Assembly (NCBI RefSeq): GCF_034927245.1
Contig: NZ_JAYFQK010000059.1
Span: 1 to 64,000 of the forward strand
Direction: 5' to 3'
DNA length: 64,000 nucleotides
Source of the DNA: Desulfitobacterium_A sp034927245
Lineage (GTDB): Bacteria > Bacillota > Desulfitobacteriia > Desulfitobacteriales > Desulfitobacteriaceae
The notes beneath the pieces are model-generated. The model worked only from the letters and a program-made list of their open reading frames with translations, searched no databases and had not been told where the DNA came from. Shown piece after piece: positions 17,646-25,156 of the stretch; the first letter of the stretch is position 1, and each line of letters opens with the position of its first letter. Both the position numbers and the translations under genes were made by a program.

Positions 17646-18002
17646 TTAGCGTGGATAAAACGTTTGACACTCTGTTTGTTCAGCAGATGTTGAAACTTCA
17701 TTTTGAATTTGAACATCATCGGCATTGCATAGCTGATTCGTATTATAGGTACAGTTAACCGCATCACAAAAAACGTGGGGTTCCATTGAGGCAGTGTTGA
17801 AAAGTTGTTTTGCAGCGCCCCCATAATTCATATTTGTAATTGAAGATACATAATTTCCTATGTTTTTTGAACTAAACGTCCCGCAAAAGGTAGCACCACT
17901 GCCCATTGCCTGCTCGCCCTGAACTTTGATTGTTTCCGCACTGCAAAGAGCATCATAATTGTATAAACAGTTAACCGCGTTGCACTTTAGCTTATTCATC
18001 AA
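17646..18002 (-). CDS. DUF1540 domain protein (two copies)
   Basis: A 118-residue protein with two cysteine-rich DUF1540 modules: CNAVNCLYNYDALCSAETIK near the N-terminus and CDAVNCTYNTNQLCNADDVQ near residue 75. Each shows the C-x5-C-x7-C spacing, followed later by CGTF or CQTF. The module probably binds metal and is widespread in Clostridia, but no function is established. It is monocistronic with its own terminator. Confidence 0.88.
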   Translation of the reverse strand: MMNKLKCNAVNCLYNYDALCSAETIKVQGEQAMGSGATFCGTFSSKNIGNYVSSITNMNYGGAAKQLFNTASMEPHVFCDAVNCTYNTNQLCNADDVQIQNEVSTSAEQTECQTFYPR

Positions 18003-18085
18003 AATTCCTCCCTATTTACCCGATCTAGGGGATTTAATAATGCTAGTGTGTGCAAAGTTCCCCGTTCATATACAATTAACTAAAA

Positions 18086-20512
18086 TTAACCGTATCTTTC
18101 CTCAAACTCCTCTTTGGTCATTAAGATCTGTCTGGGTTTACTTCCTTCGTAACCCCCAACTACACCGTTATCTTCTAAAAGATCCATTAGGCGAGCAGCC
18201 CTTGCGTAACCTAACTTGAATTTTCGTTGCAGAAAAGAAACTGAGGCCATACCCGTATCCATAATCATCCGACCTGCATCAACGAATAATTCATCATCCG
18301 GTCCGGAGCTTTCCGTTTTTGATTCCGTCTCTACCATAAATCCTTCCGGTGCGAGATATTCCGGTTTGCCTTGAGACTTCCAATAATCGATAATTCGTTG
18401 AACCTCATCATCCGAGACAAAACATCCCTGCACACGAACAGGCTTATTAATCCCCTGCGGAGAGTAAAGCATATCACCGCGGCCTAACAGTTTTTCAGCA
18501 CCGGTTGCATCGAGAATTGTACGCGAATCAATCTGTGAACTGACCGCAAAGGAAATCCGACTTGGGATATTAGCCTTAATTACCCCGGTAATTACATCAA
18601 CCGAAGGGCGCTGGGTTGCAATAACCAAGTGGATTCCCGCTGCCCGCGCCATCTGAGCTAAACGACAAATCGCTTCTTCAACATCATTCGCCGCAACCAT
18701 CATTAGGTCGGCCAGCTCATCAATAATCACGACGATCCAAGGAAGCGCAGGTGTGGCTTGCTCTGATTCCGCTTTCTGGCGATTATATCGGCCAATGTCT
18801 TTTACTCCGGCGGCAGCGAAAAGCTCATAGCGTGTTTCCATTTCTTTAACAATCCATTTGAGTGCAGCCGCAGCTTTTTTGGGATCGGTTACTACCGGTG
18901 CAATGAGATGTGGAATTCCATTATAGATACTGAGTTCGACCATTTTAGGATCAACCATTAAGAACTTCACTTCATTAGGTTGAGCATTGAATAAAATGGA
19001 GTTAATAATGGTTGTTATGCATACACTTTTTCCGGATCCCGTTGCCCCGGCAATGAGGATATGGGGCATTTTAGCTAAATCTGCAATGACAGGTTGGTTC
19101 GAAATGTTCTTGCCAAGTGCTGTTTTAAGTTTTGAGGGATTTTCATTAAACGCCGCGGTTTCAAGTACCTCACGAAAAGGCACAGGCCGTGGTTGTTTGT
19201 TCGGTACTTCAATCCCGATTGCAGCTTTTCCGGGAATGGGGGCCTCGATTCGGACATCACGGGCCGCTAAACCCAGTGCAATATCATCTGCGAGATTGAC
19301 AATCCGGCTAATCTTTACTCCCGGAGCCGGCGCTAATTCATAGCGAGTAATTACAGGGCCGCGGGTGACTCGAATGACTTTAGCCTGAACTCCAAAATCC
19401 GCAAGAACTTGCTCTAGTTTTTTCTGGGTCTCAGTATCATGGACCACAGGAATATCAGGTAGCGCATCAAGTGTCTCAAACTTTGGTAAAAGCCATGATT
19501 TCTGCCTTCCGGGCTGAGAGGGTGCAACACATTCATTGGAATCTTCTTCCTCTGGGGTCTCGGGAGTAATGTCTTCAGGTATATCTGCGGTTTGATCTGG
19601 GATTATATCAATCGGTTTATCTGCAGGATTTTCTATATTTTCTAATTTCAAAGGCGATTCTGCCTTTTCAACTATAGAATTCAGAGGCTCAGCTTTGTAA
19701 AGATCATCAACCTTACTTTCCTCTTGATCGGTTTTAAGAGGAGATAAGTCTAAATCTTGCTTCCCCTTATCTAAGTTCTCTTTTTCGTTAATCGCATCTT
19801 TCGGCGTCTGTACCTTGGCAAGTTGTGCAAGTTGTGCGACTTGCCCCGGAATTACTTTTTCGGAGTCATTCTTTAACAAACCCAGCCAATTGCTTTTTTC
19901 CGGTACTGCGCTTATGTCTTCATCTGGAAGAGTTGCACTTTTTTCCAGTTCATAATCGGATAGGACCTGTTCAAAATAGCTTGGAAAGCCATTGAGAGGC
20001 TCAACCGTAAATTGGGTTTTAAATGGGTGAAGAGACAGCTCAGCACCCTCCTGAAAATAAGTATTAAAATCTCGACCTAGTTCAGGAAGCGGTTCCTCCG
20101 CTGCTGCACTTTCGATTTTAGGTCCTTCATCTGAAGCAAAATATTCTTGAAAGCCCTGAAGGCTTACTAATTTGCCTTTAGGAAGGGGGATTCCCTTTTT
20201 TTCCTCCTGTAAAGAGACTGATCTTTTGGTTCTTTGCTCCGAAACAGATCTGCTTTTCTTGCTCCTCTGATGATTCGTTTTATGTAAAGATTGTCCCTTT
20301 ATCAACCTAACTTCAATAATAATCGTTACAAGCAGTAAACATAAAGGTATTCCCCAAGCAATATTCCCAAAAACTGATTTTAAACCGGTATATAAAGCAC
20401 GGCCGATCCCCGTTAGTTCAAATTCCCCTAGTATCCCGATAAAACCTATAACTCCGGACAGAATTGCCGCAACACGCCACTTTTCTTGAGAATTCTTTTG
20501 TCTTTTAGGCAA
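18086..20512 (-). CDS. DNA translocase FtsK/SpoIIIE
   Basis: A hexameric DNA pump that moves chromosome through the division or sporulation septum. It has an N-terminal membrane region with only two evident helices (about 15-75, usually four), a long acidic linker, and the motor with Walker A AGATGSGKS and Walker B VVIIDELADLM. The C-terminal winged-helix gamma domain ends KEEFEERYG. About 808 residues is between Bacillus SpoIIIE and typical FtsK. I start at TTG 20512 (LPKRQKNSQEK), which has GGAGG 8 nt upstream; the longer frame begins inside the leader. SpoIIIE and FtsK cannot be separated from sequence alone. Confidence 0.93.
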   Translation of the reverse strand: MPKRQKNSQEKWRVAAILSGVIGFIGILGEFELTGIGRALYTGLKSVFGNIAWGIPLCLLLVTIIIEVRLIKGQSLHKTNHQRSKKSRSVSEQRTKRSVSLQEEKKGIPLPKGKLVSLQGFQEYFASDEGPKIESAAAEEPLPELGRDFNTYFQEGAELSLHPFKTQFTVEPLNGFPSYFEQVLSDYELEKSATLPDEDISAVPEKSNWLGLLKNDSEKVIPGQVAQLAQLAKVQTPKDAINEKENLDKGKQDLDLSPLKTDQEESKVDDLYKAEPLNSIVEKAESPLKLENIENPADKPIDIIPDQTADIPEDITPETPEEEDSNECVAPSQPGRQKSWLLPKFETLDALPDIPVVHDTETQKKLEQVLADFGVQAKVIRVTRGPVITRYELAPAPGVKISRIVNLADDIALGLAARDVRIEAPIPGKAAIGIEVPNKQPRPVPFREVLETAAFNENPSKLKTALGKNISNQPVIADLAKMPHILIAGATGSGKSVCITTIINSILFNAQPNEVKFLMVDPKMVELSIYNGIPHLIAPVVTDPKKAAAALKWIVKEMETRYELFAAAGVKDIGRYNRQKAESEQATPALPWIVVIIDELADLMMVAANDVEEAICRLAQMARAAGIHLVIATQRPSVDVITGVIKANIPSRISFAVSSQIDSRTILDATGAEKLLGRGDMLYSPQGINKPVRVQGCFVSDDEVQRIIDYWKSQGKPEYLAPEGFMVETESKTESSGPDDELFVDAGRMIMDTGMASVSFLQRKFKLGYARAARLMDLLEDNGVVGGYEGSKPRQILMTKEEFEERYG

Positions 20513-20592
20513 TAATCTCACCTCCACACTAAAACTTATTATGGTTGATGACGAATTTGAAGTCAAGAGAGAGCTCAATTAATGACAGAAAT

Positions 20593-20616
20593 AGAACCTC
20601 TGACTACAGAGGTTCT
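20593..20616 (-). terminator. Hairpin after the metal-dependent hydrolase gene
   Basis: AGAACCTCTG-ACTA-CAGAGGTTCT is a perfect 10-bp stem with a tetraloop. The following T-tract is short (TATTT), so termination strength is moderate. Confidence 0.65.
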
Positions 20617-20633
20617 AACATTTTGGTGAAAGA

Positions 20634-21596
20634 TTAATATTCGAGAACAATTCCTGTCGAATTCCTTCTTTTAAAAGAGTAAAAGGTTTCTTCCGCAATT
20701 TGACCATCTGGGAGCATAAGAACCTCACCTGTATAGAGAAAGTCTTCCCTATCCCAATACCGTAGGTCACGAAACTCGACTTTGAGTTGATTCTCTTCTT
20801 TTTTAAGAAGAACGTGATAATACGGTGTGAATTGGTTGAATATCTCTGCTAATCCTCCCTCCATCGCATTAACAATCGAAGGATCATTGTAATCGCAAGA
20901 CGGCAGACTTATTAGGATTTGGGCCTTATCTTCAATTACCATCCCGTAACGTATTTCTTTTTGACTAAAGAGTAAAAAAGACCAACTAAAAGGTTTATAC
21001 ATAGCCGGTAAAACCTTAATCTGTGATTTATCCGTAATATTAAATTTCTGCATCAATTTATTGCGTGTCTTTATACGATACGTTTCCCGATAGAAGAGAT
21101 ACCCCGAACTTAGAATAAATGCAGTTAATGAGGATTTTGTCGCCAAGTCCGGATGAGCGATTGAGAACAAAAGAGACACTATAAACATTCCAAGAACAAT
21201 GGGATCGGTCACAATGATCATATCGACCGTATATTTTTTCCTTAAGAATGGCCAAAATAGTTCCGCTCCGTAAGAGTTTAACAGATCACTCAATCCATGA
21301 GATAACGTTCCGATTAATGTCCAAAGGATAATAGTCGCCCATGAAGAAGTAGGATAAATCGCATAAATCAAACTGCCTAGTCCGAGCGCCATTCCTCCTA
21401 AAGCCAAAAAAGAATGGCTGGCTCCCCGATGTTTCATTAAATAGTTAAGTCTTCCCTTAACATAAGTGACAATATCCAAATCCGGCAACATTGCGCCTAA
21501 GGTACATCCCAAGAAAACAGGATCATTGATTTGTATCGGATGCCCTGAGAAAGTGCTCAAAGCCGCACCGATCAAACCATGAGTTACTGGGTCCAA
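20634..21596 (-). CDS. Membrane-bound metal-dependent hydrolase (YdjM/DUF457 family)
   Basis: An inner-membrane protein of the COG1988 family. Family histidines and acids are in DPVTHGLIGAAL, MLPDLDIVTYV, HRGASHSFLAL and THG/GLSDLLNSYG blocks, and about four membrane helices follow. The C-terminal 130 residues form a soluble beta-rich domain. I start at TTG 21596 because GGGGGTG stands 6 nt before it and the family begins (M)DPVTHG. The reaction is unknown; an LexA-regulated relative occurs in E. coli. No neighbour clarifies its job. Confidence 0.82.
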   Translation of the reverse strand: MDPVTHGLIGAALSTFSGHPIQINDPVFLGCTLGAMLPDLDIVTYVKGRLNYLMKHRGASHSFLALGGMALGLGSLIYAIYPTSSWATIILWTLIGTLSHGLSDLLNSYGAELFWPFLRKKYTVDMIIVTDPIVLGMFIVSLLFSIAHPDLATKSSLTAFILSSGYLFYRETYRIKTRNKLMQKFNITDKSQIKVLPAMYKPFSWSFLLFSQKEIRYGMVIEDKAQILISLPSCDYNDPSIVNAMEGGLAEIFNQFTPYYHVLLKKEENQLKVEFRDLRYWDREDFLYTGEVLMLPDGQIAEETFYSFKRRNSTGIVLEY

Positions 21597-21694
21597 TTCA
21601 ACACCCCCATCTAAAATGAACAACCGAAAATATTATAACACAATAATTCCATAATGGTTGTTAATTTATATTCATAAACATTACACGAATTCCA

Positions 21695-21724
21695 ATAAAG
21701 CCCAACCTAAAATAAGGCTGAGCT
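21695..21724 (-). terminator. Possible weak terminator after the BON-domain gene
   Basis: On the minus strand AGCTCAGCC / GGTTGGGCT pair with two G-U pairs across an 8-nt loop, followed by TTTATT. Confidence 0.5.
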
Positions 21725-21743
21725 ATGTTAATATTCTATTGTC

Positions 21744-22631
21744 TTACTTAATACTATGTGAAGCTACCTTAATGGAACTATTCATTCCATGAATACCGGA
21801 TACATGATGGGGCATCGACTCTGCCCATCGGCGATCTTCATCAGAATATACTTCACCGCTTAAGTAAGCAATTCCGTCTTGTACAAATGCCCGAACCTGT
21901 CGGCTTGTCATACCGTGCTGACCGAGTTTCCTTACAAGTTGCTCAGTCATATGCAAATCTTCACCCTGAGAACGATGGCGAGCAAAAAGTTCACTCATAA
22001 CGGCCTTAACTCCCGGGACTTGGTAAGCCGTCTCAACCGCCCATTCAATGGCTTCTTGAGTGTCTACCATTCCTGTTAAGGTAATCAAACCATTACGTGC
22101 AGCCGTTTTTATTTCCTGTGCGTCAACCCAAGGTGAGTCAACAAACGCGTTCTCCACCCGATTGACCAAAGTAGCATCATCGACCGCATTTTCCAGGAAT
22201 TGAATTTCACTCCGAATCTCCTTAACTCCACGAACTTGAGAAGCGATTCGTTTAGCTAACCGTTCTGTACTCTGTGTTTCAACATGACCCAATAGGGTAA
22301 CAATTCCCTGACTAACCCTGCATCCTAAGTGAGTAATGTCCTCATAGTTAGCCTGGCTGAACCTCTCAGTAACCTGCTTTTCAATATCCTTATCACTGAT
22401 ATTACCATCACCGGCAACCGTTAAGGAATTATCGAGCTCTTTGACTCCGTCAATCCGGCTAACCCGCTGTCCGATAAAATTCTTTTCCCCCAGGGTATCT
22501 ATCGTTCCCCAAAGTGAGACTTTATCCCCTTTTACTTCTACATGAAGGCCTTGCCCGCTTTCCCCAAAGTGAGTTTGGATCAATTGTTTTATGTCTTGAT
22601 ATACTTCCTTTTCCGATCTTATTTTTTGCAT
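21744..22631 (-). CDS. Four-BON-domain protein
   Basis: 295 residues made of four consecutive BON domains (about 8-74, 79-146, 153-220, 228-293). Each ends in the family pattern V-x-L-x-G-x-V followed by a G(V/I)-rich turn, for example SLWGTIDT, TLLGHVET, TLTGMVDT and YLSGEVYS. BON domains bind membranes or phospholipids and are known from OsmY-type stress proteins. There is no signal peptide or membrane helix, so this one is probably cytoplasmic. It is 14 nt from the PHP gene on the same strand. Role unknown. Confidence 0.85.
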   Translation of the reverse strand: MQKIRSEKEVYQDIKQLIQTHFGESGQGLHVEVKGDKVSLWGTIDTLGEKNFIGQRVSRIDGVKELDNSLTVAGDGNISDKDIEKQVTERFSQANYEDITHLGCRVSQGIVTLLGHVETQSTERLAKRIASQVRGVKEIRSEIQFLENAVDDATLVNRVENAFVDSPWVDAQEIKTAARNGLITLTGMVDTQEAIEWAVETAYQVPGVKAVMSELFARHRSQGEDLHMTEQLVRKLGQHGMTSRQVRAFVQDGIAYLSGEVYSDEDRRWAESMPHHVSGIHGMNSSIKVASHSIK

Positions 22632-22645
22632 ATACGTCCCTCCCG

Positions 22646-23500
22646 TTAAAAACTGACCTTAGTTTTTGTCTGGAAGGTTGATTTTATCCCTATTTCAAGA
22701 TTTTCAAGACATTCGTCAGGAACATCAATTTGACCTAATGTGACTCGACTAAAAGGGCCGTGAAAATCACTTCCGCCGGTTATTAATGTAGCCTTTTCAC
22801 GCCCTAAAGCCTCAAACTCCTTAATTAGAGTTTCTCTTTTTTCCCAGTAGCCATAATAAACTTCTAAGCCAATCGGACGTTCTGCCAGGAGTTGATTAAC
22901 AACTTTTAAATCTTTAATTAAACCAGGGTGAGCCAGTACGGGAATCCCCCCACAGCTGTAAATCAAATCAACCGCCTCGGCAAAAGGATGTTTGAGGAAA
23001 GGCAAATAAGCAGCACCGCCGGGTTGAAAAAGTGAAGCTATCACTTTCCACGGCAATTCCTTTGATAGGTCATGAATTGCATGCATAATGTGGCCTTTGC
23101 TGACTGTTCCTTCCGGATTGGCCGCTTTCTCAACCTCGCTCCATTTTACGGATAATCCCTCCTGCTGCAAACGCTTGACCATATCGTAAGCTATTGCGGT
23201 TCGTTGAAGTCGTAATTCTTTTAAACGATCTTGGAGCTGTAAATTAACTAGACAGGATTCTTCAAAATAACCAAGCAGGTGTACCTCTTTATCCTCATAC
23301 GCTGTAACTAACTCCACACCGGGGACAACTTTAATCTTATATTTATCCTTTACTTTCTGCGCCAATTCCACTCCGTGTGTTGTTTCGTGATCGGTCAGCG
23401 AGAGTGCTTCAATACCACGTTCAGAAGCTAATTTCAGTACTTCATTAACAGAAAGTATCCCATCAGACTCTTCAGTATGAACATGCAAATCAATTCCCAT
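22646..23500 (-). CDS. PHP-domain phosphoesterase (YciV/TrpH type)
   Basis: A metal-dependent phosphoesterase with the PHP signature motifs DLHVHTEESDG, LTDHETTHG, GVELVT, LAHPGL and GGSDFHGP. The 284-residue size matches the YciV group, whose characterised members hydrolyse 3',5'-nucleoside bisphosphates or trim short RNA 5' ends. It is immediately upstream of the BON gene (14 nt), so they share a transcript. Confidence 0.87.
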   Translation of the reverse strand: MGIDLHVHTEESDGILSVNEVLKLASERGIEALSLTDHETTHGVELAQKVKDKYKIKVVPGVELVTAYEDKEVHLLGYFEESCLVNLQLQDRLKELRLQRTAIAYDMVKRLQQEGLSVKWSEVEKAANPEGTVSKGHIMHAIHDLSKELPWKVIASLFQPGGAAYLPFLKHPFAEAVDLIYSCGGIPVLAHPGLIKDLKVVNQLLAERPIGLEVYYGYWEKRETLIKEFEALGREKATLITGGSDFHGPFSRVTLGQIDVPDECLENLEIGIKSTFQTKTKVSF

Positions 23501-23632
23501 TAGCCTTCCCCTCCCTGGCCCCTGTTTTCTATTCTAACACAATATTAGCCTATTCTTCCTTCGATTTTATAATCATCAACTGAGGTCAACCGAATAAAGC
23601 GAATAAAGGAGGGATTATTGCTTATATAAACG

Positions 23633-23652
23633 AAAAAAGAGCCGAAGCTCTT
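23633..23652 (-). terminator. Terminator of tRNA-Trp
   Basis: On the minus strand AAGAGC-TTCG-GCTCTT followed by TTTT: a six-pair stem with a UUCG tetraloop, 12 nt after the tRNA. Confidence 0.9.
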
Positions 23653-23663
23653 GATATTACTAT

Positions 23664-23737
23664 TGGCAGGGGATGCAGGAGTTGAACCCACACTAACGGT
23701 TTTGGAGACCGCTGTTCTACCATTAAACTAATCCCCT
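23664..23737 (-). tRNA. tRNA-Trp (CCA anticodon)
   Basis: A 74-nt cloverleaf with acceptor stem AGGGGAT / ATCCCCT, a D-loop ending GGTAGAACA, the anticodon loop CTCCAAA, T-loop GGTTCAACT and an encoded 3' CCA. The sequence is very close to other Firmicute tRNA-Trp genes. It has its own consensus promoter and terminator, so it is a single-gene unit. Confidence 0.95.
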
Positions 23738-23768
23738 AAAATTAAATTTAAGAATGGCGACAGTTGCA

Positions 23769-23797
23769 ATTATACTAGAGCAATATTATTATGTCAA
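23769..23797 (-). promoter_or_regulatory. Consensus sigma-A promoter of tRNA-Trp
   Basis: TTGACA, exactly 17 nt, TATAAT on the minus strand, 32 nt before the mature tRNA. Both hexamers match consensus. Confidence 0.9.
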
Positions 23798-23854
23798 TAA
23801 TAATTTACCGTTTTCACCGAAGCGAAAGTGTGAAAGAGGGATTTAGTCTTAATT

Positions 23855-24073
23855 TTATAGGTCAAGCCCATTTGAGCTCAAGTATTCACGTTTCAGGCCT
23901 TCGTATTCGTTCAGCATTATATCTAACTGCTGACTGAGCTTAATCACATCCGGATCCGTAAGGGGTTTGATCTCCCCCAACCTAAGTAATTCCCTGCGAT
24001 TTACTTCAATGGATATACGTAAACGTGCGATTATTCGTCCCACAGATACTAGACATCCCTTCCTTTTACTCAC
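23855..24073 (-). CDS. Spo0E-like aspartyl-phosphate phosphatase, copy 1
   Basis: A small helical-hairpin protein of the Spo0E family, which dephosphorylates Spo0A~P and holds back sporulation. The signature SQQLDIMLNEYEGL is present (family SQxLDxxLNxY). The full frame starts with GTG and gives 72 residues. A second GTG at 24043 is preceded by AGGAAGGGA and would give 62 residues, nearer the family norm. The first ten codons (SKRKGCLVSV) are also conserved in copy 2. It is one of two paralogues 750 bp apart on the same strand, flanking an opposite-strand gene. Confidence 0.82.
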   Translation of the reverse strand: MSKRKGCLVSVGRIIARLRISIEVNRRELLRLGEIKPLTDPDVIKLSQQLDIMLNEYEGLKREYLSSNGLDL

Positions 24074-24198
24074 AATCCTATTGTACCTCAGAGCACTATG
24101 TCAATTCAAAGGTATTATCCCTGAATATTGTCTGTTTTTGCTTATTTGTCATACGATTATTGATGGGTGCCATGAGTTCTGCAAATACCCCAGTAGTT

Positions 24199-24231
24199 AA
24201 AAAAATAACCCAACCATTTCTGGTAGGGTTA
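24199..24231 (-). terminator. Terminator with no assigned transcript (minus strand)
   Basis: AACCC-T-ACCA-GAAA-TGGT-T-GGGTT followed by ATTTTTTT on the minus strand: a clear intrinsic terminator. The nearest upstream minus-strand gene is Spo0E copy 2 at 24820, beyond the opposite-strand gene and its terminator. It must end either read-through from there or an unannotated transcript from 24235-24440. Confidence 0.75.
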
Positions 24232-24440
24232 AATTAAGGAATGAATATGAAAAAGAAACATCACATAAATTATTGTAGCCGGGAAACCTGAATATAAGCT
24301 TAAATCTATGTGAAAGATTTGTGAAAATAGGGATGATATCTATGCTGCTCCATTATTAGATAAAAAAAGATATTCCAGGAGGGAAGTTTCCGCCAAATGG
24401 TGAACTATAAATACGAGTAACAGAAAGGAAGTGCTGTTAG
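24232..24440. other. Gap before the small membrane protein; no gene found
   Basis: The full gene-free stretch is 24074-24440. No plausible coding frame is visible on either strand. It holds the hairpin AAATCT/AGATTT (24302-24320), a GGAGGGAAGTTTCCGCC segment able to fold on itself (about 24378-24394), and GAAAGGAAG before the ATG at 24441. I compared it by eye with known riboswitch cores and found no match. It may be a long leader of the plus-strand gene or a minus-strand RNA ended by the terminator at 24199. Confidence 0.5.
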
Positions 24441-24734
24441 ATGAATAATATTATACTGGGTCCTCTCAATTATTTTAAGAATCAGTCCTATATTAAAGGC
24501 TCTTTATGGCTTATTATTATTGGTATTGCACTAAACATTGATATTTTTCTGGTTCTATTTATTTGGATTTTTGCAGGATGGCTAGGAGGTAGAAAGGGAA
24601 AAGTAAAGGCTGAACCCGCTAACCTTGAAACTCCAAACGAAGAAACTATTATGGAACAAGCAGCTGACCAGGAATTAATTGAGTCTGATAAAGTTGAGTG
24701 TAATAAAGATAAAGAAGAAATTATCGATAAGTAG
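24441..24734 (+). CDS. Small membrane protein with acidic tail, unknown function
   Basis: 97 residues: an N-terminal basic segment, a hydrophobic region of about 30 residues (20-50, ending FIWIFAGWLGG), then a strongly acidic, hydrophilic C-terminus rich in Glu and Asp. I recognise no family. It lies on the plus strand between two minus-strand Spo0E-like genes, with a long leader and its own terminator. A link to sporulation timing is only suggested by position. Confidence 0.6.
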   Translation: MNNIILGPLNYFKNQSYIKGSLWLIIIGIALNIDIFLVLFIWIFAGWLGGRKGKVKAEPANLETPNEETIMEQAADQELIESDKVECNKDKEEIIDK

Positions 24735-24766
24735 ATTATTAAATGAATTAAAGAGATTGAATAATA

Positions 24767-24807
24767 AAAAATAAACCCCCGGAAATTTCCCGTGGGTTTA
24801 TTTTTTT
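24767..24807 (+). terminator. Bidirectional terminator between the small membrane protein and Spo0E copy 2
   Basis: AAATAAACCC / GGGTTTATTT arms with inner pairing around GGAAATTTCC, then TTTTTTT on the plus strand and an A/T tract on the other. Confidence 0.85.
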
Positions 24808-24819
24808 GGTTTATTCAAA

Positions 24820-25041
24820 TCAAGCTCCCACATGTTCTAATATATATCTATAGTTATGCTTAAGGTATTCATATTCGTTAAGTAGTTGATCTAAATCTTG
24901 ACTTACTCTAATAACTTCCGGGTCTGTAAAAGGTCTGCTCATGCCTAGCTGGATAAGTTCCTCACGCATTATTTCAATTAACTCTTGTAAGTATTCAAGT
25001 TTAAAATTCACCGTAACTCGACATCCTTTCCTTCGGCTCAC
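24820..25041 (-). CDS. Spo0E-like aspartyl-phosphate phosphatase, copy 2
   Basis: 73 residues with the Spo0E signature SQDLDQLLNEYEYL and the same layout as copy 1: two amphipathic helices joined by a short turn. It starts with GTG. A second GTG at 25011 follows AAGGAAAGGA and would give a 63-residue protein; no ribosome binding site stands before the first GTG. The divergence between copies suggests an old duplication. Probable role: removal of phosphate from Spo0A or another response regulator, by family knowledge. Confidence 0.82.
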   Translation of the reverse strand: MSRRKGCRVTVNFKLEYLQELIEIMREELIQLGMSRPFTDPEVIRVSQDLDQLLNEYEYLKHNYRYILEHVGA

Positions 25042-25156
25042 GAATTCTATTCTACAACAATGAAGGACGTCGTTTCTATAGGAAATAATGTCGAATATAT
25101 TGTATTTAGAAGGTTTAAAGGCTTTCTTATAGTTTTTTTTATTTGTCTAACTGATT

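Noticed and set aside
24270..24400. Cyclic-di-GMP, cyclic-di-AMP or other riboswitch before the small membrane gene
   Set aside because: No core motif of the families I know was found; the GGGAAACC segment alone is not diagnostic.
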